The notes beneath the pieces were generated by a model that ran no database searches, had not been told where the DNA came from, and was given only the letters and a program-made list of their open reading frames with translations. Both the position numbers and the translations under genes were made by a program. From positions 62,001 to 126,000 of the forward strand of contig NZ_SMOD01000009.1 of assembly GCF_004353905.1 (NCBI RefSeq): a DNA stretch of 64,000 nucleotides. The letters run 5' to 3'. Below, in pieces: positions 7,346 to 17,227 of this stretch. Position 1 is the stretch's first letter; every line of letters starts with the position of its first letter. This DNA is from Paraburkholderia guartelaensis. Its GTDB lineage: Bacteria; Pseudomonadota; Gammaproteobacteria; Burkholderiales; Burkholderiaceae.

Positions 7346-9693
7346 GGCTGCACCCGCGTCGTGGTCGGCGCCGCCTGTTGCACCGGCGTCGTTTCAACCG
7401 GCGCCGTCTGCACGGGTGCGGCAGGCTGCATTTGCACGGCGCTTGCCGGATTTGCGGGCGCGGCGGGCTGCACGCCCAGCGCCTGCTGACGCCGCATCTG
7501 GTCGAGATCGAACAGGTTCAGCACGGATCCGCCCTGGCTCGGGCCGACCGGCATCGGCGGCACAACCGGGTCGTCGCGATCCTTGATCAGGTTGTTGTCG
7601 GACTTGTATGCGCCCGTCACGCCCTGGATATAGTCATAGCGATTCGACGTGACTGCCTGCGCCGTGTCGCGGTCGTTGATGATCACCGGACGCAGGAAGA
7701 CCATCAGGTTGGTCTTCTCGCGCGTCTTGTTTTCGGAGCGGAACAGCTGGCCGATCCACGGAATGTCGCCGAGGAGCGGCACCTTGCTGTTGGCGACCTG
7801 GTAGTTGTCCTGCATCAGGCCGCCGAGCACGATGATCTCGCCGTTGTCGGCCAGCACGGTCGACTGGATCGAACGCTTGGTGAATTCAGGGCCGGCCGGA
7901 TTGGTCGTCGCGTTGGTCGTGCCCGTCACGATGGCCGAGTCTTCCGTGTACAGCTGCAGCTTCAGGATGCCGCCGTCGGTGATCTGCGGCTTGATGTGCA
8001 GCGTCAGGCCCACGTCCACACGATCGTAGGTGTTGAACGCCGTGCTCGCCGTGCCGCTCGTGAGGTTCGAATACGAACCCGTCTGGATCGGCACGTTCGT
8101 ACCGACGACGATCTTCGCTTCCTGGTTGTCGAGCGTGATGAGGTTAGGCGTGGACAGCACGTTGGCGTCGGCCGTTTGCGAGAGCGCCTGCAGCAACGCG
8201 CCAAGCCCCTGCACGCCGAAGATGTTCTTGATCCAGCCGACATTCAGGCCCTGCTGGAGGTTGGAAGCCCCGAGCGCGTTGGCAAGGCCGCCGGTACTGG
8301 CGGCTGCCGCCGCGGCCGCCGTCAGGTTGACGATGCTGTTGCCGGTGCCGGTGGCCAGATTGGTGCCCGCGTAGACGTTGCCGCTCGCGACCTGCCACTG
8401 AATGCCCAGGTTGGCGTTGGTGGTCGAGTTCAGCTCGACGATCAGCGCTTCGATATAGACCTGCGCGCGGCGCGCATCGAGCTGGTTGATCACGGCGCGC
8501 AGGTTGCGGTACACCGCATCCGGTGCCGTGATGATGAGCGAGTTGGTCGCCGCATCGGCCTGGATCATGCCGCCCGGCTGGTTCTCGTCGCCCTTGTCCT
8601 TGTCGCTGCCGAGGAACGGGGCTTCGTTGCTGCCGCCACCGCCGCTGCCGTATGAACTGCCCCCGCCGAGCGAACTGCCCGACGACGTGCCGCCGCTGAG
8701 CGAGCTCGACGGCAGCGGCGGCGTGCCGGAAGTGCCGGTCGACATGCTGCCGCCGCCGCCGCTGTTGCCGGCCTGGTTGAAGCCGTTCGCGTTGCCGGAC
8801 GACGACGTATCGTTGCCGCCCTTGCCGAGCATGCCGCGCAGCGTCTTCGCGAGGGTCGTTGCGTCGGCATTGCGCAGCGGCACGACGTGAATGTTGCCCG
8901 GCATGCTGGTCGGCGCGTCGAGCTGCTTCGAGAGCTGGACCGCGGAGGCGAGGCGTTGCGCGTTCGAGGCGCGCAGCATCAGCGCGTTGGTGCGCGGGTC
9001 GGCGATGACCGAGACCTTCAGCGACGGGTCCGAAGCGCCGATCGCGCCCGGGTCGAGCATCTTCGCGATTTGCGGGGCGATGTCGAGCGCATTCGCGTTG
9101 TGCAGCGGCACCACCTGCACCTGCTGACCGGCGGCCGAGTCCACACCCGCGATGATCGAGGCGATGCGGCGCACGTTGTCCGCATAGTCGGTCACGATGA
9201 GCGTGTTGTTGGCCGGGTAGGCGGCAATGGTGTTGTTCGGCGAGATGAGCGGGCGCAGCACCGGCAGCAGGTTGTTCGCCGACTCGTGTCTGAGCGTGAA
9301 CACCTGGGTTACCACCTGGTCGCCACGCGCGGTCGGCGCATTGCCCACGTAGGTCGGCACGCCCTGCAACTTGGCGTCGGCCTCCGGCACGACCTTCAGG
9401 ACGCCGTGATCCTGCACGAGCGCGAAGCCTTGCATACGCAGCGCCGACTGCAGGGTCTTGAGCGCCTGGTCTTCAGGCACAGGGTTCTCGGAGACGAGAT
9501 TGAGCTGCCCCTTCACGCGGGGATCGACGATGATCGTTTTGCCGGTGGCGGCGCCAATTGCCTTCGCCACCTGGTCGATGTCGGCGTTGACGAAATTGAG
9601 CGTGACCTGCGCATAGGCAAGTTGTGCCGTAATGAGTCCGCTCACGAGCAGCGCCGTGGCGACGCGACGCAAAGCCATACGATTTCTTCTCAT
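7342..9693 (-). CDS. gspD: Type II secretion secretin GspD
   Basis: 783 residues. GspD forms the outer-membrane secretin pore. It has a Sec signal peptide (about residues 1-28, ending AQLAYA/Q), then the N0 domain (VTLNFVNADIDQVAKAIGAATG) and repeated N1-N3 domains. A Gly/Ser-rich low-complexity linker falls within N3 at about residues 298-355 (SSGGTSSGSSLGGGSSYGS). The C-terminal secretin domain contains VPLLGDIPWIGQLFRS and ends near residue 690, followed by a Pro/Gln/Ala-rich tail where a pilotin might bind. It is the first gene of gspD-E-F, and its promoter should lie in the AT-richer stretch upstream. Confidence 0.97.
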   Translation of the reverse strand: MRRNRMALRRVATALLVSGLITAQLAYAQVTLNFVNADIDQVAKAIGAATGKTIIVDPRVKGQLNLVSENPVPEDQALKTLQSALRMQGFALVQDHGVLKVVPEADAKLQGVPTYVGNAPTARGDQVVTQVFTLRHESANNLLPVLRPLISPNNTIAAYPANNTLIVTDYADNVRRIASIIAGVDSAAGQQVQVVPLHNANALDIAPQIAKMLDPGAIGASDPSLKVSVIADPRTNALMLRASNAQRLASAVQLSKQLDAPTSMPGNIHVVPLRNADATTLAKTLRGMLGKGGNDTSSSGNANGFNQAGNSGGGGSMSTGTSGTPPLPSSSLSGGTSSGSSLGGGSSYGSGGGGSNEAPFLGSDKDKGDENQPGGMIQADAATNSLIITAPDAVYRNLRAVINQLDARRAQVYIEALIVELNSTTNANLGIQWQVASGNVYAGTNLATGTGNSIVNLTAAAAAAASTGGLANALGASNLQQGLNVGWIKNIFGVQGLGALLQALSQTADANVLSTPNLITLDNQEAKIVVGTNVPIQTGSYSNLTSGTASTAFNTYDRVDVGLTLHIKPQITDGGILKLQLYTEDSAIVTGTTNATTNPAGPEFTKRSIQSTVLADNGEIIVLGGLMQDNYQVANSKVPLLGDIPWIGQLFRSENKTREKTNLMVFLRPVIINDRDTAQAVTSNRYDYIQGVTGAYKSDNNLIKDRDDPVVPPMPVGPSQGGSVLNLFDLDQMRRQQALGVQPAAPANPASAVQMQPAAPVQTAPVETTPVQQAAPTTTRVQP

Positions 9694-10221
9694 GGGTGTC
9701 TTATCGAAGCCAGCGGCAGACGCGCGCGGCTATTCGTCCTCGACGTACGGCTGTGGGGCCGACTCGCCTGTGCTTTTCTGACTAGTGCCGGCGCCGGCTC
9801 TCCTCAGCCCGGACGTCCGTTAGTCAACAAAGGTGGAACAGTAGCAGTTTTTCATGTCGAATTTGTCACAAAAAATAGCTCTCCGGGGAATTCTTCTAAT
9901 CGCCAAGCCGCGCCAGCCGGTAATCACAAGCTGTTTGTAAGTATGCGTGCCTCGCGAGTGGGAGCGCGCGGACTTCGATTGGCGCGAAGCGCTGCGCCTT
10001 GTCTGTGCAGCCAGCTTGACGCGTCATCAGTGACCGGTATCATACGAGCGGCCCGAGGGATGGCCAACGCGCGTTTCCCCCCGTCTTTATGTGGGAATTC
10101 CCGCATTGCGCGCCAGAAATCAGGCCGCCCAGCGAGAGATTGCGTCATTCTGCAGGCTGTGCCGTTCGTCTCTTTGCTTGTCTTGTTGTTTGCCTTTTTG
10201 TCAGCTTCCGCGCGAGTCGCC
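9694..10221. other. Intergenic region between gspD and the transglycosylase gene
   Basis: I find no convincing gene in this 528-nt stretch. It separates two divergently transcribed units. The part around 9830-9905 is clearly AT-richer than its surroundings and is the likely control region of the gspD operon, though I cannot pick clean -35/-10 hexamers on the minus strand. The rightward promoter at 10016-10043 is listed separately. Confidence 0.5.
10016..10043 (+). promoter_or_regulatory. Candidate sigma70 promoter for the transglycosylase gene
   Basis: TTGACG at 10016-10021 and TATCAT at 10038-10043 are separated by 16 nt, a good match to the housekeeping consensus. Transcription would start near 10050, giving a leader of about 170 nt before the ATG at 10222. 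Confidence 0.5.
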
Positions 10222-10668
10222 ATGCAAAACGTCTGGTCCGCTACGCTTGCCGCCGCCGTGGTGCTCGTCACCGCGAGCGTCAGCACGCTCGCGCACGCGG
10301 ACTGTTTCGACGAGGCCGCGCGCTACCAGAAGGTCAATCCGCTGATCCTGCGCGCCATTGCCTGGCAGGAGTCGCACAACCGTCCCGACGCAGTACACAG
10401 GAATGCGAACGGTTCGATCGACTACGGCGTCATGCAGATCAATTCGGTGCATCTGCCCGTACTCTCGCAGTACGGCATTTCGCAAAGCACGCTCATGGAG
10501 CCGTGCAAGAACGTCTATATCGCCGCGTGGCATCTGCGTCAGAAGATGAACAAGTACGGCAACACGTGGGCTGCCGTCGGCGCTTACCATTCCGAAACGC
10601 CAACGCTGCGCGACCAGTACGCCCAGCAAATCGCCGATATTCTGCGCAAGTGGCATCTCATGCAGTAG
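10222..10668 (+). CDS. Exported lytic transglycosylase (SLT domain, IagB/VirB1-like)
   Basis: 148 residues. This is a peptidoglycan-cleaving lytic transglycosylase expected in the periplasm. It has a signal peptide ([26 protein letters not shown], cut before DCFDEAA), then a minimal SLT domain. That domain includes the catalytic Glu in [11 protein letters not shown], the GVMQINS motif, and [11 protein letters not shown] with AVGAYHS. Small single-domain enzymes of this type usually open the wall locally for secretion or pilus machines. Its position just upstream of gspD in the opposite direction suggests, but does not prove, a link to the type II system. A longer in-frame extension exists upstream of the ATG, but the chosen start gives a clean signal peptide. 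Confidence 0.88.
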   Translation: MQNVWSATLAAAVVLVTASVSTLAHADCFDEAARYQKVNPLILRAIAWQESHNRPDAVHRNANGSIDYGVMQINSVHLPVLSQYGISQSTLMEPCKNVYIAAWHLRQKMNKYGNTWAAVGAYHSETPTLRDQYAQQIADILRKWHLMQ

Positions 10669-10843
10669 CGCGCTTGAGCGCGTTGAGTGCTCACGGCGTG
10701 CTCGCGCCCTGAAAGCGGGGGCACGCTTGCCCTGCGCGGCGCGCGTGCATGGTGCAAAATGCTGGCTTGCGCTGCACCCTTACGAGGATTTCGATCCTTT
10801 CGCGCGGCGCGCCTCCCGACTCACTTTCTGCACCACAACTGCG

Positions 10844-12175
10844 ATGAACCAGCCGCCACTGCCCGTCACCGTGCTCTCGGGTTTTCTGGGCGCGGGCAAG
10901 ACCACGCTGCTCAACCATATCCTGTCGAACCGCGCGGGCCTGCGCGTGGCGGTGATCGTCAACGACCTCGCCTCCGTGAACATCGACGCCGCGCTCGTGC
11001 GCGACGCCTCGGCGCTCTCGCGCGTGGAAGAGCGCGTGGTCGAAATGTCGAATGGCTGCATTTGCTGCACGCTGCGCGACGACCTGCTCACCGAGATCCA
11101 GCGACTCGCCGACCCGGCGCGCGCCGGCCAACGCTTCGACGCCATCGTGATCGAATCGACCGGCGTAGCCGAGCCGATGCCGATCGCGGAAACCTTCACG
11201 TTCGCCGGCGATGACGGCATCGCGCTCGATGAATACGCGCGTCTCGACACGATGGTCACTGTCGTCGACGCATTCAACTTTCTGCGCGACTACGCGAGCG
11301 CCGACCAGCTTGCACAGCGCGGCGTAGCAGCGAGCGAGGAAGACGACCGCGCGATCGTGGAACTGCTCGTCGATCAGGTGGAGTTCTGCGACGTGCTCGT
11401 GCTCAACAAGGCCGACCTCGTGAGCGACGACGAACTCGCACGCCTGCAGCACATCCTCGCGCGCATCAATCCGCGCGCGGTGCAGGTGGTGAGCCGCTTC
11501 GGCAACGTGCCGCTAGAGGAAGTGATTAACACCGGCCGCTTCGATTTCGATGCCGCGTCGAGCGCGCCCGGCTGGCTCGCCTCGCTGCACGATCATGACC
11601 ATTGCGATGACCCGGCGCATTGCCACGATCCGGCGCATACGCATGCGCCGCGCAGCGAAGCCGACGAGTACGGCATCAGCAACTTCGTCTATCGCGCGCG
11701 CCGCCCGTTTCATCCGGAGCGCTTCTGGGCGCTGCTCAACCAGGAGTGGAAGGGCGTGCTGCGCTCGAAGGGCTTCTTCTGGCTCGCCACGCGCAACGAC
11801 GTGACGGGCACGCTCTCGCAGGCAGGCGGCGTGTGTCGTCACGGTCCCGCGGGCACGTGGTGGGCAGCGCTGCCGCGCGAGGAATGGCCGCAGGATGCCG
11901 AACTCGAAAAGGAAATCGCCGCCGACTGGCAAGGCGATCTCGACGACCCGAGCGTCGGCGACCGCCGCCAGGAGCTGGTGATGATCGGCGTGGATCTCGA
12001 GCGCGACGCATGGCGCGCGAAGCTCGATGCGTGCCTTCTCACCGATGCCGAATACGCGGCAGGCCCCGAAGCCTGGCTGGGCTACGCCGACCCGTTTCCG
12101 TCCTGGGAACTCGACGACGACGATCACGACCATGATCACGGCGATCACGACGAAATCGTCCACCGTCCTCACTAA
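10844..12175 (+). CDS. COG0523 (CobW/YciC-like) GTPase, probable metal chaperone
   Basis: 443 residues. COG0523 proteins are GTPases that deliver or sense metals, most often zinc. The N-terminal G domain has Walker [14 protein letters not shown] (about residues 12-24), the metal-binding CxCC motif in [12 protein letters not shown] (about 70-81), [10 protein letters not shown], and the guanine-specificity motif NKAD. A His/Asp/Cys-rich loop (about 247-268, [17 protein letters not shown]) precedes the CobW C-terminal domain, and a second His/Asp tail ends the protein ([14 protein letters not shown]). The His-rich segments favour a zinc-related YciC/ZigA-type role over cobalamin synthesis; no cobalamin genes are nearby. 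I found no clear Zur box upstream. A terminator follows at 12201. Confidence 0.9.
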   Translation: MNQPPLPVTVLSGFLGAGKTTLLNHILSNRAGLRVAVIVNDLASVNIDAALVRDASALSRVEERVVEMSNGCICCTLRDDLLTEIQRLADPARAGQRFDAIVIESTGVAEPMPIAETFTFAGDDGIALDEYARLDTMVTVVDAFNFLRDYASADQLAQRGVAASEEDDRAIVELLVDQVEFCDVLVLNKADLVSDDELARLQHILARINPRAVQVVSRFGNVPLEEVINTGRFDFDAASSAPGWLASLHDHDHCDDPAHCHDPAHTHAPRSEADEYGISNFVYRARRPFHPERFWALLNQEWKGVLRSKGFFWLATRNDVTGTLSQAGGVCRHGPAGTWWAALPREEWPQDAELEKEIAADWQGDLDDPSVGDRRQELVMIGVDLERDAWRAKLDACLLTDAEYAAGPEAWLGYADPFPSWELDDDDHDHDHGDHDEIVHRPH

Positions 12176-12200
12176 CCTGAACGTCGCACTCAACGAAGAA

Positions 12201-12233
12201 CGGCGCCGCAAAAATGCGGCGCCGTTTGTTTTT
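12201..12233 (+). terminator. Intrinsic terminator after the COG0523 gene
   Basis: A perfect 10-bp stem (CGGCGCCGCA / TGCGGCGCCG) with a short A-rich loop is followed by TTTGTTTTT. It lies 25 nt after the stop codon. Confidence 0.88.
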
Positions 12234-12262
12234 GCGCCGGCGATGCATGAACCGCGCAGGCG

Positions 12263-12288
12263 AAAAAAAACCCGCCAGGGGCGGGTGT
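12263..12288 (-). terminator. Intrinsic terminator of the HU gene (minus strand)
   Basis: Read on the minus strand, ACCCGCC / GGCGGGT forms a stem with a 3-nt loop followed by eight T residues. It lies about 22 nt past the HU stop and faces the convergent terminator at 12201. Confidence 0.9.
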
Positions 12289-12308
12289 CAACTTAAAGCG
12301 GCAATGCC

Positions 12309-12587
12309 TTAGCGCTTGTTGACGGCGTCCTTGAACGCCTTGCCAGCCGTGAACTTGACGGTCTTGGCAGCGGGAATCTTGATGGTTTCGCCGGTCTTCG
12401 GGTTGCGGCCCGTACGGGCTGCGCGCTTGCCCGAACCGAAGCTGCCGAAGCCGATCAGCTGAACCGCGTCACCCTTCGACACAGCCTTCTTGACCACTTC
12501 GAGGAGCGTGTCCAGCGTCTCGCCGGTTTGTGCCTTGCTAGCGCCCGTCTGTGCTGCGACGGCGTCGATCAGTTCCTGTTTATTCAT
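12309..12587 (-). CDS. DNA-binding protein HU (HupB-like)
   Basis: 92 residues from the ATG at 12587. HU is a small dimeric nucleoid protein that bends DNA. It begins [20 protein letters not shown] and carries the HU/IHF signature [22 protein letters not shown], which includes the DNA-intercalating arm, then [19 protein letters not shown]. The length and lack of IHF-specific changes fit HU. An AAGGAA Shine-Dalgarno precedes the ATG by 7 nt. The frame extends upstream but the extra residues are not HU-like. It has its own promoter and terminator, so it is monocistronic. Confidence 0.95.
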   Translation of the reverse strand: MNKQELIDAVAAQTGASKAQTGETLDTLLEVVKKAVSKGDAVQLIGFGSFGSGKRAARTGRNPKTGETIKIPAAKTVKFTAGKAFKDAVNKR

Positions 12588-13050
12588 TGAGAAGTTCCTT
12601 TCTGTGTTTAGGTTGACACGAACAGCGCGAACGCGCCGATTATACGGACGCGTGCCGCGCCGTCGAGCAGCGACGGACCCGGAGCACCCCGGCGTTTTCG
12701 CGTTGCGGCGGCTAGCGTGTGTCTGATGCCGCAACGTCCGTGCTGCCGCTTCCCTGGGCGGCGCTTGCTATGATAGCGCAGCGCAAACCCAATAACGACA
12801 AGGGTTTCGAAGATTTCGCGCTGGAAATGCGGGTTTTTTGGAGCTTGCAGAGCTTTTTGGGGTGTCCACCCCCGCAAATCCCCCCGCCTGCGACGTTTTT
12901 CCCGCGGCACGCGTTGCGCCGCGCCAACGCAGCATGCGCGCAAACGCCGGTCCGGCAAGCGTTTGCGGCGACGCGATCCCCCTTCGCCACGCGCCATTTC
13001 CAGCCTCGCTGCTTGCCCGTTTTCTCCTCATCTCTGGCTTAGCGTTCCTC
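12588..13050. other. Intergenic region between HU and mnmC
   Basis: This 463-nt divergent spacer carries the HU promoter and, on the plus strand, a TATGAT at 12769-12774 that could be the -10 of an mnmC promoter, giving a leader of about 270 nt. The leader is unusually rich in runs of C and of G/T (12820-12900). I see no credible gene; the mnmC frame is open upstream but not MnmC-like. Confidence 0.5.
12639..12667 (-). promoter_or_regulatory. Promoter of the HU gene
   Basis: On the minus strand a perfect TATAAT -10 (12639-12644) is preceded by CTCGAC at 12662-12667 with a 17-nt spacer. Transcription would start near 12632, giving a leader of about 45 nt. Confidence 0.7.
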
Positions 13051-15027
13051 ATGACCGCCACCCTGACACCCGCCACGCTCGCTTTTCGGGAAGACGGCAC
13101 GCCGTTTTCGCCCATCTATGGCGACGTTTATCACAGCACTGCCGGCGCGTTCGCACAGGCCGAAGCCGTCTTTCTGAAAGGCAACGCGCTGCCGCAGCGC
13201 TGGCAAGACCGGCGCATCTTCACCGTTGTCGAAACCGGCTTCGGCATGGGCGTGAACTTTCTCGCGACCTGGTCGGCATGGCGCGACGACCCCGCGCGCT
13301 GCGAACGCCTCCATTTCGTTTCGGTGGAAAAACATCCGTTCGCGCGCAACGACCTGAAAAGCGCACTCGACGCAGTCGTTGCGCACGCACGCGAAGCGCC
13401 GCTCGCACGCGAACTCGTGAGCGCCTGGCCGATGCTCGTGCCGGGCATGCACCGCCTGGAATTCGAAGGCGGGCGCGTCACGCTCACGCTCGTTTTCGGT
13501 GATGCGATCGAGGTATTTCCCAAAATGTGGATGCGCGCGGATGCGATCTACCTCGACGGCTTCGCTCCGGCGAAGAATCCCGATCTCTGGTCGCCGGCCA
13601 TTTTCAAGGCGCTGGTACGCATTGCCGGCGACGACGCCACCTTCGCGACCTGGAGCAGTTCGGGGGACGTCAAGCGCGCGCTGGAGCAAAACGGCTTCGA
13701 ATATCACAAGGTGGAAGGCTTCAACGGCAAGTGGGCGATGCTGGTCGGCCGCTTCGCGCCGCGCTGGCGCGTGCGCCGCTACGAGCCGCCGCAGCCGCTT
13801 GCGCTGCGCGAGCGGCACGCCGTCGTCGTGGGAGCGGGACTCGCCGGCTGTGCGCTCGTCGAGCGGCTGGCCGTGCGCGGCTGGCGCGTGACGCTCATCG
13901 AACGCAACGCCGCGCCCGCGCTCGAGGCATCGGGCAATCCGGCCGGCGTGTTTCATCCGCTGATTTCCCGCGACGACAGCAGCGCGTCGCGCATCACGCG
14001 TGCGGGCTTTCTCTACGCGCTGCAACGCTGGGCCGCGCTCGAAGCCGCCGGCCATGCGCCCAGGCGCTCGCACGCCGGTTTGCTGCATCTCGACACCGAT
14101 GACGAATCGCGCGCCGTCGCCGCCGCACTGGAATCGTTCGGCTATCCCGAAGAATTCGTGAGCGCCGTCACACGCGAGCAAGCGCAGGCGCTGGCTGGCG
14201 TCGCGCTCAATCAGAACGGGTGGTTCTATCCGCAGGGCGGTGCGATCGACCCGGCGACGCTCTGCCGCGCCCAATGCGCCTTCGCCGCGGCGTTGCCCGG
14301 CGCGCAGGTCGAGACACGTTTCGGTGTGCGTATCGGTCACATCGCACGCGCCGGCGAAGCCGAATCCGGCGAGTGGCAAGTGTTCGACGATGCCGGACAG
14401 CTCGTCGCCCGGGCAGCCGCGGTGATCTTCGCCAACGCCCAGGACGCCTCTCGGGCCGCCGCGCTCGCGCATGCGCCCACGCGCATCGTGCGCGGCCAGC
14501 TCACGCTCGTCGATCCCAGCCCGCTCGCGAATCTGCGTGTACCCGTGATCGGCGAGGGCTATGCGGTGCCGCTCGACGGCGGCGTCACGCTCGCGGGCGC
14601 CACCTACGAAGTCGACGACGCCGATGATGCGCTGCGCGCTGCCGGCCATACCGAGAACATCGAACGCGTCGCGCACATGCTCCCTGAGCTTGCCGCGGCC
14701 CGCAGCGAGCGCGATTTCGCGGGCCGCGTAGCGTTCCGCTGCGTCACCAGCGATCGCATGCCGATGCTCGGCCCGCTCGCCGACGAAGATGCCGCCCGCC
14801 GCGACGCCCAGCGTCTGGCCGGCGCATGGCCGCTCGACCTGCCGCGCGCAAGCGGCCTCTATGGTGCCTATGCGTTTGGCTCGCGCGGACTCGTATGGGC
14901 GGGACTCGGAGCAGAGCTGATCGCGTCGCAGCTGGAAGGCGAGCCGTGGCCGCTGGAGCGGGAACTTGCGGACCAGCTCGATCCGGCGCGCTTCCTGCAG
15001 CGCGCCTTGCGCCAGCGCAGTCTTTGA
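13051..15027 (+). CDS. mnmC: Bifunctional tRNA 5-methylaminomethyl-2-thiouridine biosynthesis protein MnmC
   Basis: 658 residues. MnmC completes the mnm5s2U34 modification in tRNA: its FAD-dependent domain converts cmnm5U to nm5U, and its SAM-dependent domain methylates this to mnm5U. The N-terminal methyltransferase domain (about residues 1-235) shows ETGFGMGVNFLATW and YLDGFAPAKNPDLWSP. The C-terminal oxidase domain begins at the Rossmann motif VVVGAGLAGCALVERLA (about 259-275) and contains GNPAGVFHPL and the ending YGAYAFGSRGLVWAGLGAE. The length is normal. mnmG, which acts earlier in the same pathway, is also in this window (45508). Confidence 0.95.
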   Translation: MTATLTPATLAFREDGTPFSPIYGDVYHSTAGAFAQAEAVFLKGNALPQRWQDRRIFTVVETGFGMGVNFLATWSAWRDDPARCERLHFVSVEKHPFARNDLKSALDAVVAHAREAPLARELVSAWPMLVPGMHRLEFEGGRVTLTLVFGDAIEVFPKMWMRADAIYLDGFAPAKNPDLWSPAIFKALVRIAGDDATFATWSSSGDVKRALEQNGFEYHKVEGFNGKWAMLVGRFAPRWRVRRYEPPQPLALRERHAVVVGAGLAGCALVERLAVRGWRVTLIERNAAPALEASGNPAGVFHPLISRDDSSASRITRAGFLYALQRWAALEAAGHAPRRSHAGLLHLDTDDESRAVAAALESFGYPEEFVSAVTREQAQALAGVALNQNGWFYPQGGAIDPATLCRAQCAFAAALPGAQVETRFGVRIGHIARAGEAESGEWQVFDDAGQLVARAAAVIFANAQDASRAAALAHAPTRIVRGQLTLVDPSPLANLRVPVIGEGYAVPLDGGVTLAGATYEVDDADDALRAAGHTENIERVAHMLPELAAARSERDFAGRVAFRCVTSDRMPMLGPLADEDAARRDAQRLAGAWPLDLPRASGLYGAYAFGSRGLVWAGLGAELIASQLEGEPWPLERELADQLDPARFLQRALRQRSL

Positions 15028-15966
15028 GCGCGGAGCACGGAAGAAAGCCGCCCAGGTTATCCACGCAAATCTGTGGATAACCGCGCGAATTGCCAGCGAA
15101 TCGAGTGTGGAACCGGTGTGGACGTAAACGGGGTAACTCAGCACACCCCGTTCCAGGTCCAAAAGTTACTCTTGGAAGTGCGCCTCGACCGCACATGCTT
15201 TGCGCGCGGTTGTGCGAGCGCCAACTCGCGGATTCCTTTCGGTAAACCCCGGTTATCCACAGGAAACCCAGGCCCTTGTTAACTTCTACTACGTATACAT
15301 ACGGTAAACAGTAAACCCCAAGCTAGCGCCATCGCTGCCGGCAAGCACGACCCAACCGACGCTTGAAAACTCCTGACGAAAGGCGCCTGCCGATGCGGTC
15401 ATTTTTTCCGCATACGTCGCCAAAAGCGCACAATGAGGACGCTATTACCGTCTTTGTCGATGCTTTCGATCAGGTGGGGCAATTGCAAAAAAGCTATGGC
15501 ACAATCGCCGTTCTTTCCGCGTCAAATGCCGCATCAGACGGTCGACGCATCCAAGGAACGGTTGCCCCTCATCCTGAATCTGAGTGCTCAGGGTAGAAGG
15601 CAGCGTTCGTTCATCCAACGCGGGCGCAGCCATACCACACGCAAGGCGCCCGTACCGGCTGTTCGCCGCACCGTCATGTGCCGGCGTACTGCTTTGCCGC
15701 AGCGTTGCCGCACTGTTTGCCCGCACTCGCCGCATGAAGCGCATATTCGCGCCAGCTCGCCCAATCGTCATATCGTCGGGCCAGCCGGCTGCATCGGTTG
15801 GCGCAGGGCCAGGCGCAGAGCAAGCAGGCAGATAGACGGGGAGTAGAGGTGTCGTTCGCCTCGTGCGGCACGCGGCTTGCCTGTTAGCCAGTCGTATGTC
15901 GATCTAACGTCGGACAGCCGGATTCGATCCCACGCAAGATGTTGTTGCCAAGGAGAAGCCACCACG
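15028..15966. other. Long gene-poor stretch with a DnaA-box cluster
   Basis: These 939 nt contain several short open frames, none with convincing coding character or a recognisable product. The left third holds an inverted pair of DnaA-box-like 9-mers (15057-15065 and 15072-15080) and a perfect TTATCCACA at 15253-15261, followed by AT-rich sequence around 15276-15325. The rest (15330-15945) shows nothing I can name. Confidence 0.55.
15055..15261. other. DnaA-box cluster 1 (candidate origin element)
   Basis: TTATCCACG (15057-15065) and TGTGGATAA (15072-15080) lie within a perfect 10-bp inverted repeat GGTTATCCAC/GTGGATAACC (15055-15064 and 15073-15082, 8-nt spacer). TTATCCACA occurs again at 15253-15261. 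The DnaA consensus is TTATNCACA. Confidence 0.5.
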
Positions 15967-17172
15967 ATGAAGTCGGCGTTTTCATTTTTTCCCGCCTGGC
16001 CGTTGCAGCTCGACGGTATTTTCTGGGCCGGACTCGCACTGCTCGCCGCCGGTTTGTGCGGCGAGCTTTGTTATCGGGCGTGGCGTTTGCCGCGGATCTC
16101 GGGCTACGGAGTGATCGGGCTCATTGCCGGATCGGCCGGGTTTGGCGTGATCGACGCCGATGTCGGCACGGCCGCGCGGCCGCTGCTCGACGTCGCGCTC
16201 GGCCTGCTGCTGTTCGAACTGGGCAGCCGTCTCGACTTGCGCTGGATCCGCCGCAATCCCTGGCTCATCCTTTCGAGTCTTGCCGAGTCCTCGCTCACCT
16301 TCGTGCTCGTACTCGCGGTGCTGCTGTTCCTGTCCGTGCCGACGATGATCGCACTCGTCGTGTCGGCGATCGCCATGGCGACGTCGCCTGCGATGGTTAT
16401 CCAGCTCAAGACCGAGCTGCGCGCAGAAGGCCAGGTCACGCAGCGCCTGCTCACGCTCACGGCGCTGAACAGCATGTACGCGGTGATCGTGGAGAAGCTC
16501 GCCTCGACCTGGCTGCATCAGGAAATGTACGGCAACGTGTTCGCGACGATCCTTCAGCCGCTTTATCTGCTGATCGGCTCGCTGGTTCTCGCGTTCGTGC
16601 TCGCCCGCGCGTGCACGCTGTTTTACCGTCGGCTGAGCCCGCAGGACGAGCACTCGTTCGTCGCGCTCTTCGGCCTCGTGCTGCTGGCGATCGCCATTGC
16701 GCACCTGCTCAAGCTCTCGACGATCCTGAGCCTGCTTGCCGCGGGCATTATCGTGAAGAATCTGGAGCCGCGTCCGCAGTTGTGGCCGCAGCATTTCGGC
16801 ACGGCCGGATGGCTGCTTACGGTGATTCTGTTCGTGCTCACGCTCACCACCTTCGAGTGGCACGACATTCTCGTGGGCGGGGCGGCAGCAGCGGGGCTGA
16901 TCGTCGCACGTCTCGTGGCCAAGCTCGTCGGCGTGCTGATATTCGCCAAGCCGAGCGGGCTGCACTGGAAGCAGGGTGTGGCACTCGGCCTCGCCTTGAC
17001 GCCCATGTCGGCGCTCGCGCTGCTGCTCGTCGAGGACACCTACGAGCTTTATCCGACGTTCGATCCGCGCCTGCGCGCGATCATTCTTTGCTCGATCGTC
17101 GTGCTGCAGCTCTTCGGACCCTGGGTGGTCTATCGCGCGCTTGCGCTCGTCGGCGAACGCGGCGAAAAATGA
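15967..17172 (+). CDS. CPA2-family sodium/proton antiporter-like membrane protein
   Basis: 401 residues, almost entirely hydrophobic, with 10-12 predicted membrane segments. It resembles the sodium/hydrogen exchanger family (KefB/CPA2 type). Features are the [14 protein letters not shown] and [19 protein letters not shown] region (the LFxxG-x-L-D-L-R signature of CPA2 proteins), then [14 protein letters not shown] and a second half ending in a basic tail. There is no cytoplasmic TrkA-N (RCK) domain, unlike KefB/KefC. The ion specificity cannot be read from the sequence. The ATG at 15967 has an AAGGAG Shine-Dalgarno about 11 nt upstream. The ligase gene follows after 55 nt, probably in the same operon. 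Confidence 0.8.
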   Translation: MKSAFSFFPAWPLQLDGIFWAGLALLAAGLCGELCYRAWRLPRISGYGVIGLIAGSAGFGVIDADVGTAARPLLDVALGLLLFELGSRLDLRWIRRNPWLILSSLAESSLTFVLVLAVLLFLSVPTMIALVVSAIAMATSPAMVIQLKTELRAEGQVTQRLLTLTALNSMYAVIVEKLASTWLHQEMYGNVFATILQPLYLLIGSLVLAFVLARACTLFYRRLSPQDEHSFVALFGLVLLAIAIAHLLKLSTILSLLAAGIIVKNLEPRPQLWPQHFGTAGWLLTVILFVLTLTTFEWHDILVGGAAAAGLIVARLVAKLVGVLIFAKPSGLHWKQGVALGLALTPMSALALLLVEDTYELYPTFDPRLRAIILCSIVVLQLFGPWVVYRALALVGERGEK

Positions 17173-17227
17173 ATCTCGCGTCGCGCGCGGCCGGCGGCTT
17201 GCGCGCGACGCCCCGACAGGAAACGCC

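Noticed and set aside
13039..15162. A 707-codon open frame on the minus strand opposite mnmC
   Set aside because: In GC-rich DNA the antisense strand of a real gene stays open by codon bias. The plus strand encodes a full MnmC with all motifs. The same holds for other long antisense frames opposite livK, mmsA-GMC, atpA, atpD and hemE.
15363..15846. Short plus-strand frames in the 15.3-15.9 kb gap
   Set aside because: They overlap in different frames, lack ribosome sites, and show no recognisable protein features.
15900..15945. GGATTCGATCCC resembling a tRNA T-arm
   Set aside because: No acceptor stem, anticodon arm or D-arm can be built around it.
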